Positions 34,001 through 44,043 of a stretch of 64,000 nucleotides of DNA are shown here, piece after piece. The position numbers and the translations under genes are program-made. Within the stretch, counting starts at the first letter, position 1, and each line of letters starts with the position of its first letter. Source of the stretch: Primula veris (taxonomy: Eukaryota; Streptophyta; Magnoliopsida; Ericales; Primulaceae); assembly GCA_963682055.1 (NCBI GenBank), contig OY821748.1, forward strand, positions 29,104,661-29,168,660. Direction: 5' to 3'. Below the pieces are notes generated by a model. The model ran no database searches. It saw nothing but the letters and a program-made list of their open reading frames with translations, and was not told the origin of the DNA.

Positions 34001-37000
34001 AGAGAAGGAGAAAGACCAAGATCAAGATTAAATTACTAATCCGAGCACACGTGTAATAAGAAAGTTGTAAACCGAGCAAGCATAATTGAAGAGTAATAAT
34101 AAAGATCAAAGTGTCCAATATTTACTGTCTTATATTTATTATATTATCGTTGAAAAGCATATCGCCACCCATCAAAGATTATGCTTTATCAAATAATGTT
34201 TAATTCTCAAAGAACCAGTACCCTTTAATTATCACAAGTTTTTAATCTTTTTAGATAAATGTACCTGTGTAATCTTGTGGTGATATATGTTATGTATATA
34301 TGTTACTTGTGATCAAACTTTTCCATGTTCCTCCTTTTTTTTGTATCAATAAGTTCCCATCTACTACCACAAGTGTGACAATCTGTTTTATAGGCCTGTG
34401 GATATAAGGAAGAAGTCAGATACCTTCTGTGGATCAGGCTATACCGAGTGCGTAAAGTGATAGGGTTTTTCCAGCACCTAGAGAAGGATATACGTATAAA
34501 CTATATGTTTACACGTATTTTAAAGCTAATTGCTGTTGAACTCTATTGCACACATACGGCAGCCTGTATATTCTATTATTTGGCTACCACATTGCCATCT
34601 GAGCAAGAAGGATACACATGGATCGGAAGTTTGAAATTGGGCGATTATAGTTATTCTCAGTTCAGAGGCATTGATTTGTGGACTCGGTACATGACATCGT
34701 TATATTTTGCCATTGTTACCATGGCAACTGTTGGTATGTTTATTTCTGGAACACATTTCAGGCATTAGGAAAGTTTTTTTGTTTTTACTTGATTGTGGCT
34801 GCCTTATTAGGATAAGTCATCAGCTAAATGGATTTCAAAATTCGTTTTCTATCTTCCTTTTGTCAGTTTTCAAAATTTTGAACTTTGAATATGAAAAGGC
34901 TAATATTGCTCAAGTTACATTGCTGGTTGCTTGTTTAAATAGGTATTCTGCTTATATAGCTACCTATATATGTTCTGTAATTTAAATGTATTTTCTCTGT
35001 GTGGCAATCAACATGTACTATGTGTGTCTTCACAATCTATCACTTGTATTGTTCCTATAAGCTCATTATCTTTGGAGAAACTAAGTTTTATATTGCTACA
35101 GGTTATGGAGATATACATGCCGTCAATATCAGGGAAATGATATTCGTAATGATTTATGTCTCTTTTGATATGATCCTTGGTGCATATTTGATCGGTAATA
35201 TGACCGCTTTAATTGTCAAAGGATCAAAAACAGAAAGGTTTAGGGATAAAATGACAGATTTGATAAAATACATGAACAGAAACAGACTTGGTAGGGATAT
35301 TCGTGATCAAATCAAAGGTCATGTGCGGTTACAGTATGAAAGCAGCTATACTGAAGATTCTGTTCTTCGGGATATTCCCATATCCATTCGTGCCAGGGTA
35401 ATTTCTCCTCAGAATCACTTGTTTTCAATACTTTTTTTTTCTCTACACCTCAAGAACCTGATATTTATATTTTTAAGCTAGATTACTTTCGTGTGTAGCA
35501 GTTTGTTCTGGTTTTAGTTTTGCTTTTGTGCTGTGTTACTCACTGGGAGCTTATTTTGCAGATTTCCCAAAGTCTGTACAAGACATATATAGAAAATGTG
35601 CCTCTTTTCCAAGGATGCTCTGCAGAATTTATAACCCAAATTGTAAGTATCTTGCCTAAGATAAAGAACAAAAAGAACTTATGTTCACAGACAATAAGTA
35701 ATCATAGTATCGGTCCCGTACAGAGCTGTAAGTGAATTTAATAATTCATATGTTTTTTTTGCCTTCCTGGAAATCTTTATATATCCGACGCATAATCTTT
35801 CCTTAATTCTGTTAGCAAATATATTTTTGCAGAATAGGTTGTGAAGAGATTTTTCTTGTAATGACCATGCAATTTTTAATCTTTATGATGTTAAAGTGGG
35901 TGATTTTATTATACGAGAATCTCTAGAATTTACCGTTTTCTTTCTAGCAGCACTAGCACGCGAATATGTCTCACGGATTCAAACATATTTGAGTGCTAGT
36001 CATACTACAATTCTTCGGCAATCATATACTTGAAATGACTGCTATAGAACTACAAACAAAACTCAATTTTTGGGCATAGCTCAAATCCTTTCTAAATTCA
36101 TAGGCAACGTAAAAGATAAAGATACTCAGTTGTTCCATCACATAAGAGTCATTTATACCATCTTTGGGAAGTTTGTATAACTAAGCATCTTGAGCGAGGT
36201 CAATGACTTCTGATATAGATCTAATCATAAAAATAGGATATGTGTATCTGTATGAATTCAGTCCGTCTTCTGGTAGAACGTATAATTGGAACATTTTCAC
36301 ATCAGCTAGAAATACTTGTATTATATATCCTGTTAAGGCATTCTTTGTTCTTTTAGGTAATCAAGGTTCATGAAGAATTTTTTCTCCCAGGAGAAGTGAT
36401 AATGGAGCAAGGGAACGTTGTAGATCAACTTTATTTCGTGTGCCATGGTGTCCTGGTATGATTTATTATATATTATGTATATTTTACTAGCTTATTCTTT
36501 TCCGACTTAAATTGTTAACAATGATGTAAAATAAAAAGAAAAAATAATATAAGATTATAATTCAAAATATAACATTTGAATCCACCAACTTTTTGTATAT
36601 GCAAAACAAACGTTTATGCTTCGCTTCACTGGTTGATCTGAACTGAAATATTCTTTTTCCCATTAGAAATAACATCACGTGATTTTTTGGAATATAGAAC
36701 TAATTGTAGCTATATACGCACAGGAGGAGGTTAGCATAGGGGCGGATGGAATAGAGGAGACTGTTTCAGTATTAGAACCTAACAGCTTATTCGGTGAAAT
36801 ATCTATTATTTGCAACATACCTCAGCCTTACACTGTTCGAGTTTGCGAGCTATGTAGGCTTCTCCGTCTGGATAAACAATCTTTTTCTAATATACTTGAT
36901 ATATATTTTCACGATGGGCGCAAAATACTTAACAACCTTCTTGAGGTACTTTTGTCTTGCCCACCTTTTTCGCGTTAACATTTTGTTAACTTATTTATTA

Positions 37001-40000
37001 ACAATCTGAGAAAAATATTATGTGGCAGGGTAAAGAATCAAATACTCGTCTGATGCAACTAGAATCAGATATAACGGTTCATATTGGAAAACAAGAGGCT
37101 GAACTTGCTGTAAGAGTTAATTGTGCAGCTTATCATGGAGATTTGCAACAAATGAAGAGTTTAATAAAAGCTGGTGCTGATCCCAACAAAACTGATTATG
37201 ACGGGAGATCACCATTGGTATGATCCTATGACTGTAAGGGCTTTTATAAAATAAAAATAAACCAGATAACTTGAATTTAAAAAAAATGCTAGGTTCGTCT
37301 AGCTTCTTAGCTTATTCAGGACAAAACCGGAAAAGCTCAGCTTTTAAGCTGGTTATCCAAATGCAGTCCAAATTTAAGGCAAAAAAACTGAGGTTAGCTG
37401 TAACCAAAAAGGCCCAAGTAAATGTAGGTAGTATGAAGTGGTGTGACTATGGAGCCACTCTTTATTTTACACAGAATCGAAAACACTAGCTAGGCATGTA
37501 TCTGGACATGAATACATTCTTCATGTACCTGGGTATCATAGTTTTTATCCCTCAACTGCACTTTTTCCAATTATTATTTCATTTTACATTTTTCCTGTTT
37601 CCATGTCTTTATTGCATATTTCTTCATTTACTTTAGTCATGTTTTAAAATAAGAAATTCATGAAAAAGAAACTTATCTGCCGAGAGATTGTCATCCTCAT
37701 GGACAATAGGATTCTATTGTCAATGTCAATTGTTTGCATAGTTGTATGGTCATTCTTGTAGAGACGTCAATACATGTGTAATTTGAGATCCTGGTTATTC
37801 AATAGAGATTTAATTTTTCTAGACTTGCCAAAATCTAAGAAGCAGTTGAGTGAATGAAACTAATTTAAGTAATTAATTTTTCTGTTAATCTTTTTCTTGT
37901 ATGGATACTAACATAAGGTCTCAAGTACCAAGTATGATTTTATTTTGAGAAGTTCTTTTCTGATAAAGAAGATAAAAATCAGTAAATCATTTGTAGTGAT
38001 GTAAGACAATAGCTGGAAATGGTCACTTGCCACAAACGTCTGTTTGGATATTTACTTATTCTCTTCTTGACCTTTTCTGTAACAGCACGTTGCTGCATCA
38101 AGAGGTTATGAAGATATTACATCCTTCCTTATTCACGAGCGCGTGGACGTCAACATCTTAGGTAACTATTATTCATGTGTTTTTCTTTGTACTATTTATT
38201 GCAAGCTGTAACTAAGTATATTAAATTCGGTTTCATCTGTATGCATTATTAATGCATTTGTTTCTTCACCTATATTTTCTAGATAAGTATGGTAATACGC
38301 CTTTATTAGAAGCTCTCAGAAATGGACACGATAAAGTTTCCTCGATACTTGTTAGAGGAGGGGGTGCCCTCAATATAGATGACTCTGGGAGTTTTCTATG
38401 TTCGGTTGTTGCTAAGGGAGACTCTGATTTTTTAAAAAGAACATTGTGTAATGGGATTAATCCCAACACGAAAGACTACAATCACAGAACCCCACTTCAT
38501 GTAGCAGCCTCTGAAGGATCATATTGGATGGCTAAGTTGCTCTTGGAAGCTGGAGCTAGTGTACTTGCTAAAGACAGGTATGTTCACCACTATATTGTTT
38601 TTTGTATTAGGTTAATGACTTTTTTCCAAATGATTTTTAGAAAAAGAGTATAGAGCATTTTTAAAACAAGTATTGGAATATATGTATAATGTATGTAACC
38701 ATTGTTTCAATAAATTCCTATTGAATGCCTTATGCTACTGGCATTATAATAGAAAGTGTTTGATTCTTTGACTTAACAAGTCATGTTGTCATTTTCTGAG
38801 CCTGCATTAGGCTGTTTTATCTGTGTTAGAGCCCATATACCTTACCAAAAGGCCTCGTAATGGTAAGGATGGGTAACTCTTTATAAACCACAAACTTGAT
38901 CGATATTACATCGATGTGGGATAATATAAACTTGATCGATATTACATCGATGTGGGATAATATAAACTCTTAACAATCTGGTTTTACTAAAACATGAACT
39001 TTTATAACACTTAAAAGACTCTATTTGCTTACTTCGGCTTTGGATATGTCAAAAAGAGGTACTTAGAATCCCAGAAGTCATTTTTAAAAAGTCTAAAGTT
39101 ATCAGTAGAACTAGTAAGATTGATACCAACCAGAACTTTTTGCTATTTCTCATCTCTCCCCACAACAGAGGGGTAAAGATATTGTTGCATAAGATAGTCG
39201 GGTTTACAGGAAAAAAAAAAGATTTCATTCTTTTGGCTGAGGAAGTTAAAGTTCGTGTTTCATTCTCCGAACTTCGTCTTTAGGAGAGATCAGTTTGGGT
39301 AGATTAGAATGACCAGAACCCCATTCAAATCTCAATTACTTCTATAGCAGGAATCAACTTTTTAAGTAAACAATTTAAACTATCTGTATTTGTTGTTTGC
39401 ATTGATTTTTTTATATTGATTGCATTTCCAAAAACACTGGCTCCTTGCACGTCAATAAAAGATGGGCGGCATCGAATTTGGTAGGATTATTTTATAATTT
39501 GGGTATTTTATTGAAACTGAACTTTTTCCGAACTTGAGTAATTTTCAGATGGGGAAATACTCCGTTTGATGAAGCCCGGATGTGTGGTAACAAGAGTTTA
39601 ATCAAACTACTTGAAGATGCAAAATCCAAGCAACTATCTGACTTCCCAGACTTCTCTGCAGAAACCACAGGTACCGTAAAATTCTCTATTTTGTATTTTT
39701 GTCACATGAAATACTGCTAACTGAATTTAAACTGTTATAATTTGAAACATATATAGCTTTTACTCTATGTATCACTGTATCAGCAGTGTTGGCTACTAAA
39801 ACTCTGTACTTCAGGGATTCTAAAATATAAGAAAAATGAATTGCTTGAGAACATGCTTGCTTATCAGGTCCTTTACGACACTAAGGACTCAAAAGTCAAA
39901 ACACGAGAAATATGTGTACGTAGAATGTGGTATTACATCTTTCACAAAGGTAGTTGTAATTACCATCATCAAGCTCCTACCGATATGACTAGTATAGCTT

Positions 40001-40416
40001 CTTCGGCACAAGAAGTACAGTCAAATGTCTAGGCTTCTATTCTTAGGAATCAGTTATCATCATAGTTTCCTATCCTAATACTTTCCTCCCCTTTTCTGTT
40101 ATCCTTTTGAGTATTTTGACCGTTATCATGACTAAATTATACTAACCATTTTGATTTTAACCGTTTAGCAACAGATAAAGGGCATTCCAAAAAATGTACG
40201 GTGTTCCCTTTTCATCCATGGGATCCCATGGATAAGAGCAAACACGGAATTGTGGTGTGGGTCCCACAAACGATCGACGAACTTATCAAGACTGCTGAAG
40301 AGCACCTTGAATTTCCACAGGGTTCCTTTATTTTATCTGAAGATGGTGGTAAAATTTTAGATGTAAATTTGATAAGCGATTGCCAGAAGTTGTACTTAAT
40401 CAGTCAAACACAGTAG
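25087..40416 (+). CDS. SKOR: SKOR/GORK-type outward-rectifying Shaker K+ channel (13 exons, 814 aa)
   Basis: The protein is a plasma-membrane voltage-gated K+ release channel; SKOR loads K+ into xylem and GORK acts in guard cells and root hairs. Exons inferred from GT-AG sites and phase: 25087-25274, 32626-32850, 33268-33331, 34394-34733, 35102-35397, 35562-35642, 36357-36455, 36724-36945, 37029-37217, 38086-38161, 38283-38577, 39549-39670, 40169-40416. The total is 2445 nt, in frame. Visible features are the N-terminus ending LPDNRWYKAW; S1-S3 (about 66-160); S4 RYLLWIRLYRVRKVIGFF (168-185); selectivity filter TVGYGD (271-276, split by intron 4); S6 SFDMILGAYLIGN; cyclic-nucleotide-binding-like domain (about 387-505, with FGEISIICNIPQPYTVRV); ankyrin repeats (about 530-725); and a KHA domain (about 740-814, KKCTVFPFHPWDP). 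Length matches the family. No disabling change is seen. SKOR versus GORK cannot be settled without a tree. Confidence 0.95.
25790..26122 (-). mobile_element. Helitron-like element, copy 2, in K+ channel intron 1
   Basis: On the minus strand it begins TCATACTATTAATATAAGCCAACC-type sequence next to an A. The first 70 bp or so matches copy 1 (17734-18029), including GAGTCTGT, AATTTTGTC and an AAAAATACC word. It ends in a TACGT...ACGTA hairpin (25791-25811) like copy 1. A clean CTRR end is not obvious, so the 3' boundary is approximate. Confidence 0.5.
26625..26745. repeat. Degenerate GATTAGACA minisatellite
   Basis: About ten loosely spaced copies of the word GATTAGACA or close variants (GATTGGACA, CATTAGACA, GATTTGACA, GAATCAGACA) occur at 8-15-bp spacing, inside K+ channel intron 1. 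No known function. Confidence 0.7.
27252..27790 (-). pseudogene. Retroelement-associated coding remnant in K+ channel intron 1
   Basis: The minus-strand ORF 27626-27252 (124 aa) contains LKPADILLPLWDRSRDLCLDVSIVS and ends ELASVSRVSPAEVLAS. The LKPADIL...W...RD-C-DVS pattern followed by a helical stretch resembles the C-terminal region of plant LINE/RT-related proteins (ELRPADLL...DLTGVSP type). An overlapping upstream ORF (27790-27605) shows no domain. No RT core is present. Antisense to the host gene, probably an old insertion. Confidence 0.4.
27987..28424. mobile_element. Foldback/MITE-like inverted repeat in K+ channel intron 1
   Basis: The left arm (about 27987-28165) reappears as its reverse complement at about 28245-28424. 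Shared words include TTAACGATTT at the ends, TTAATCACGGAATCATGTCACAT-like sequence, ATTTGACAAACGTTAA and TTTTACACAAAAATAT. The arms are about 180 bp with a small centre of about 80 bp. It has no ORF, and no clear target duplication was found, so the family is unknown. Confidence 0.8.
30895..32090. mobile_element. TIR element with duplicated right arm in K+ channel intron 1
   Basis: The left end begins GGTTAATTCATGTTTACTG (30895). Its reverse complement ends at 31963, and a second, near-identical right arm, offset by 130 bp, ends at about 32090. Each arm is about 125 bp and itself contains a doubled TTAACAATTTGCATA word. No coding capacity and no convincing target duplication were found. The extra arm suggests aberrant transposition or unequal exchange. 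Confidence 0.7.
32282..32516. mobile_element. Stowaway (Tc1/mariner) MITE in K+ channel intron 1
   Basis: The inverted ends CTCCCTCTGTCCCTA and TAGGGACGGAGGGAG are the classic Stowaway terminal repeat, flanked by TA at both sides (32280-32281 and 32517-32518). It is 235 bp long with no ORF and ends about 110 bp before the exon 2 acceptor. Confidence 0.93.
33636..34191 (+). mobile_element. Solo LTR of the Tat-type gypsy family, in K+ channel intron 3 (sense)
   Basis: 556 bp starting TGATAGAACACAAAAATTAG and ending ATGCTTTATCA, flanked by a perfect 5-bp duplication AATAA (33631-33635 and 34192-34196). It aligns throughout with the 5' LTR at 49988-50513 (shared words CCGAATAT, ACATTTGTCAACATCCTA, TATAAATAG, CCGAGTACCGAAGA, ATATCGTTGAAAA). 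The internal region is gone, as after LTR-LTR recombination. Its TATA (CTATAAATAGCC, about 33871) is in sense with the host gene. Confidence 0.93.
38824..38975 (+). mobile_element. Short (152-bp) solo LTR or TRIM remnant in K+ channel intron 11
   Basis: It starts TGTTAGAGCCC and ends CTCTTAACA, with a perfect 5-bp duplication ATCTG on both sides (38819-38823 and 38976-38980). It contains CTTTATAAACC (TATA-like) and a 36-bp unit present twice in tandem (38895-38966, CTTGATCGATATTACATCGA...). TG...CA ends, a 5-bp duplication and the small size fit a TRIM-type solo LTR. The family is not identified. Confidence 0.75.
39815..39949 (+). other. Possible in-frame cassette exon (135 nt) between ankyrin and KHA domains
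   Basis: Acceptor TACTTCAG|GG and donor CAAAG|GTAGTT bound an open stretch of 135 nt that keeps phase 1 at both sides, so including it would add 45 residues without breaking the frame. The direct exon 12 to 40169 junction gives the family's usual spacing (LLEDAK...KKCTVF). This segment is therefore probably intronic or a minor alternative exon. Confidence 0.35.
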
Positions 40417-40472
40417 CTACGAGCCTACGATTTTGTAAAAAATGTTGTCTGTGCCTTACCTGTTGTATCCTA

Positions 40473-40478
40473 AATAAA
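40473..40478 (+). terminator. Polyadenylation signal of the K+ channel gene
   Basis: AATAAA 57 bp after the stop codon, followed by T-rich sequence; the closest canonical signal. Confidence 0.6.
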
Positions 40479-40499
40479 ATATTCTGATATGAATGTGAA

Positions 40500-41648
40500 T
40501 TGCCTTCCTGATTTCATATGAAATTTCATGGTTAAGTTTAACCGAAATTTAGTAGCTCCACTAGTATAAGGGTAATTGAAAGCCGACACCAACAATTTCG
40601 TCGGGGTAATTTGGTCGGTGGAAAGTGCCGATTGCTATTGTTTTGGTTGTAGTTTGGTTTAAAAAATTAGAACAATTTGAGAATTCGTGTAAATTCCTAC
40701 CAATAAAAATACTGTAAGACAGACTTAAAAGCCTATAAATGATTGGTATGAATATTCTTATCAACGAAATATATGTTCTTCGGATCGTTCTATCAAATTC
40801 CACTATTTATCTGTCAAACAAAATCACAGCAAAGTGTATTCTAATGACACAAGTAGCATTTCAATTTACGCTTCTGTATAAATTTTAAACGTGAATCACA
40901 AATTTTCAGCAAAATTACAGTAAAATCTGAGTACTGTGTACTTGCGTAGCAAAGCATAGAGAACTAAAAGTTACTGAAATTATCAACATGCCCCTTTTTC
41001 AATATTACTAGTAGCACTTTGAGGCCAGAGAAATATTTTGTTTATCATATTCCAATCTATAATAGCAACAATTTTATATAAAATCTATGTTCTGATATTC
41101 AATTTTGTCCCGTTAGTGAATTAGATCGGACAATCTACAGTCAGTTTCACCACCGTTATTAGAAAATGTAAGGTTAGATGGTATCTTTTTAATAACCAAT
41201 TTATTTTTTCTATTTTTATTATATATTAGATAAATTAAAAACAAATTTTACAACATAATAAAAGCTCAAATAAAAATATAGAACCATAATGGGTACTACC
41301 TTAAATTTAAATATTAATCGAAATTTAAAAAAAAAAAATAACATTTCAATACTTATTTTGAAAAACAGGACATTTTGCCGTCCAATTCATGGACGGGACA
41401 AAAGAAAAACCTGCTAATATGGTAGTGTGTACAAATGTGATACACATGTTAAAGTTAGCTCGTTTAGGAGGTAGTGCCAAACAAGCTCTTTTAGTAACTT
41501 AAAAAATATGCAACAAACAAAAACCATAATCTTTCCCAAATTCTCATCACCCAAAAAGGGTTAATTTACACGTGTTCACTTAATTGACAAATCACCTATA
41601 GTTTTACAACTTAATATGGAAAAAATGTCATTTTAGTGACAACATAGT
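40500..41648. other. Intergenic DNA between the K+ channel gene and a solo LTR
   Basis: AT-rich, no ORF with family resemblance, no RNA gene recognised. Confidence 0.5.
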
Positions 41649-42202
41649 TGACAAAGCCATAACTTTGGTCGGTATCGTTAGACTTTTCAACAATAATATA
41701 TAATGAATTGACAATAAACGATGAACATTTCTTAATCTTTATTATTATTCGGCAATTGCCCTTGTTCGGACTACAACTTTTATCACTATATTTATGCTCG
41801 GATTCGCTGTTGACCCGGAATGTGATCTTTCTCTTCTCTTCGGTTCTCGATTTTCTATCTTGCTCGATTAGGCTCTTGATGTGATACGTTCTGACTAGTT
41901 TTTATATTTTCTCTCATTCTCTCTATATTTTTGAGATGTGTTTTCTGGTCCCTTTCTTAGGGGGATACTTGGCTATTTATAGGCAATTATGTCTCATAGA
42001 ATGTTGACAAATGCCTCCATCTCATGGAATTTTTCAGACATGGGTCACTTGTTAAGTGGGTTTGGGCTTTTAGTGATATCCACTATTATTTCCTAAAGAA
42101 AGGCATGTGATAGGCCATTCAAGCATTGGATACCCCTCTATGATGGGTGGGTCGATTCGTACCCGAATAAATATATTCGGATCCAATTTTTGTGTTATAT
42201 CA
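41649..42202 (-). mobile_element. Antisense solo LTR of the same Tat-type gypsy family
   Basis: Read on the minus strand it begins TGATATAACACAAAAATTGG and ends AAAGTTATGGCTTTGTCA. It is 554 bp, with a perfect 5-bp duplication ATAGT (41644-41648 and 42203-42207). It is homologous along its length to 49988-50513 and 33636-34191. It lies between the K+ channel gene and the MMD1-like gene, about 700 bp upstream of the latter's ATG. Confidence 0.93.
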
Positions 42203-42207
42203 ATAGT

Positions 42208-42902
42208 CGCTAGCATTTCTTAGTTATACTTTCTTTCATTCCTTATCCCTAATCTGCCTTTCTTGAATAAATACATTATAATTAAAGTAGATAATTATTT
42301 TGAGATATGGTATCTCATTTTATTTACACCACCTACTTCATACTTATTTTCGTCCCAGAAAAACCACAAACCTTTTTCACAAAGTATTTAGTTGATTTTT
42401 CACGGCTTCACCTTAATCTTTAAATATTACGTTTTTATAAAAACAAAGCAATTACAACTTTAAGCAAACTAAATGACAAAAATTGTCATGATTAAAACAC
42501 AAAATAAGATAAACTAATATTGAATCTTATTTAAATAGAATATTTGCCATTCAATTATACAAATAATAGTAAAAAAAATATATATCGACCTTAAATCTCT
42601 ATCTTTATTTAAATACATACTCCAACTTAGTTGGGTAATATTAAACTAAATTCGTTATTAATACAATTGACAATAATACCCTGAATATGTTTTAGCAAAT
42701 AAAAAACTTAGTTAACTTAACAGGGTCAAATAGGTAAATTATAGCACCTTAAAACTCCCAACACTTTCCCGGGCAAAAATAACAAAAACTTAACCAACTA
42801 AAAATAATCTCAACAAACTCACAAATTCAGTTAATAAGCTCAAAAACAAAGCAAAAACCCAAAAAACTCTCTCTCTCTCTCTACTCTCCCTCTCTCAAGA
42901 AA
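42208..42902 (+). promoter_or_regulatory. Upstream region and leader of the MMD1-like gene
   Basis: AT-rich DNA with no ORF. A CT-rich tract (42867-42898, CTCTCTCTCTCTCTACTCTC) ends 5 bp before the ATG, a common feature of plant 5' leaders. No convincing TATA position can be chosen among many AT words. Confidence 0.4.
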
Positions 42903-43197
42903 ATGCCGAAATCATTCTTGAAGAGAAAGATGAACAACAACAACCCCAAAGTTTTCAGTATTAGCACTTTTGCCCACAAGAACTGTCCGATTGACCCTTC
43001 TGGCCCTTTCCGAGACAACATTCGTCACTTTCTCAGGAAATGCACGGAGCCCGAGAGCTATGATGTGGACGGGATGCCTGTTTGGTGCACGTTTCTCTCT
43101 ATGAAAGACAACGAGGGTGTTCTCATTCCGCTTTATACTGTCGAAGAGAGTGTGGACAAGTCTGTTAGTCCTCTTTGTAACCACTGCCGAATCGCTG
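42903..43197 (+). CDS. MMD1: MMD1/DUET-like PHD-finger protein, exon 1 only
   Basis: The exon encodes 98 residues plus one nucleotide, from an ATG after the CT-rich leader to the donor GCTG|GTTAGA. The sequence matches the N-terminus of the MALE MEIOCYTE DEATH 1 family: basic start (MPKSFLKRKM), FSISTFAHKNCPID, GPFRDNIRHFLRKC, GMPVWCTFLSM, PLYTVEESVDKS and the Cys-rich PLCNHCRIAG, where the family continues with Trp. MMD1/DUET is a nuclear PHD protein needed for male meiosis. The PHD finger is encoded downstream and is not in this window. More than 20 kb of transposon DNA separates exon 1 from the right edge, so whether the gene is still spliced correctly is unknown. Close paralogues exist, so orthology to MMD1 itself is inferred. 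Confidence 0.8.
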
Positions 43198-43673
43198 GTT
43201 AGACTCGATATTCTGGATTTTCGTTTGTAGTGTATGGTTTATTAGTTTTGTTTGGGAATTGGGTTTTTCGCGAATTTCGATTGTGATGTGTTTTTAGGTG
43301 ATTTTTCTGGACTTTTGTTGTTTTTATCGTTCATTAGCTTCGTTTGGGAATTGGGTTTTTTGCGAATTTCGATTTTGATATGTTTTTAGGTGGTTATTGT
43401 TGAATTTAGCATAATCTTGATTATAATTGGGTCTGCATTATCTTGATCAGTTCATTTGATAAACTTATATACTTGGTAATTTGTAACAGTTTTCACGTAT
43501 CATTTCTGAGTTCCTGGTTAAAATCGTTATTCTGAATTTTCGTTTGTTTGTGTATGGTTTATTAGCGTTGTTTGGGAATTTCGATTTTGATGTGATTTAG
43601 GTGGTTATTATCAACTTTAGGATAATCTTGATTAAAATAAGGATAAAAAAAGTCTGTTAGCCCGGTTTGTTAT

Positions 43674-44018
43674 TGTTGAGTTGTGGAGCCAAATGAGGTT
43701 TGGCCATGTTTTTCAATTATCCCACATCACTAAGAATTGTAATATGACCCACTAAGGGTTCTATTTATATGCCCCAATATCTTGTATTGTAATTACACTT
43801 ACACAAACACCTCTATATTATAAAGAGAGAGTTCTATTTGCGAGAGAACCATAGCTTTGTGATCTAGCTAGATTACGATTGTAATCCTCTTAATAATATT
43901 AAGTGCTACGTGTAGCGGCCCGGAGACGTAGCCAATTTGGGTGAACTCCGTTATCAAAGTGTGTGTGCTCGGTTTTAGTATTTCTGTCTTTCATTGATTC
44001 GCCTGATCGACCCTAACA
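43674..44018 (+). repeat. 5' LTR of the intact copia element
   Basis: 345 bp; contains CTATTTATATGCC (TATA-like, about 43762) and TATTATAAAGAGAGAG (about 43817). It is directly followed by AG and the tRNA-Met primer site. Confidence 0.95.
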
Positions 44019-44043
44019 AGTGGTATCAGAGCTCGGAAGATCG

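Noticed and set aside
33852..34118. 88-aa minus-strand hydrophobic ORF in K+ channel intron 3
   Set aside because: It is the reverse strand of the solo LTR at 33636-34191.
34734..35101. Retention of intron 4 as coding
   Set aside because: It would split the selectivity filter TVGYGD; standard GT-AG splicing restores the conserved motif.
37271..37489. Possible extra exon in K+ channel intron 9
   Set aside because: Open frame but no family homology, and exon 9 joins 38086 in phase with the expected ankyrin sequence.
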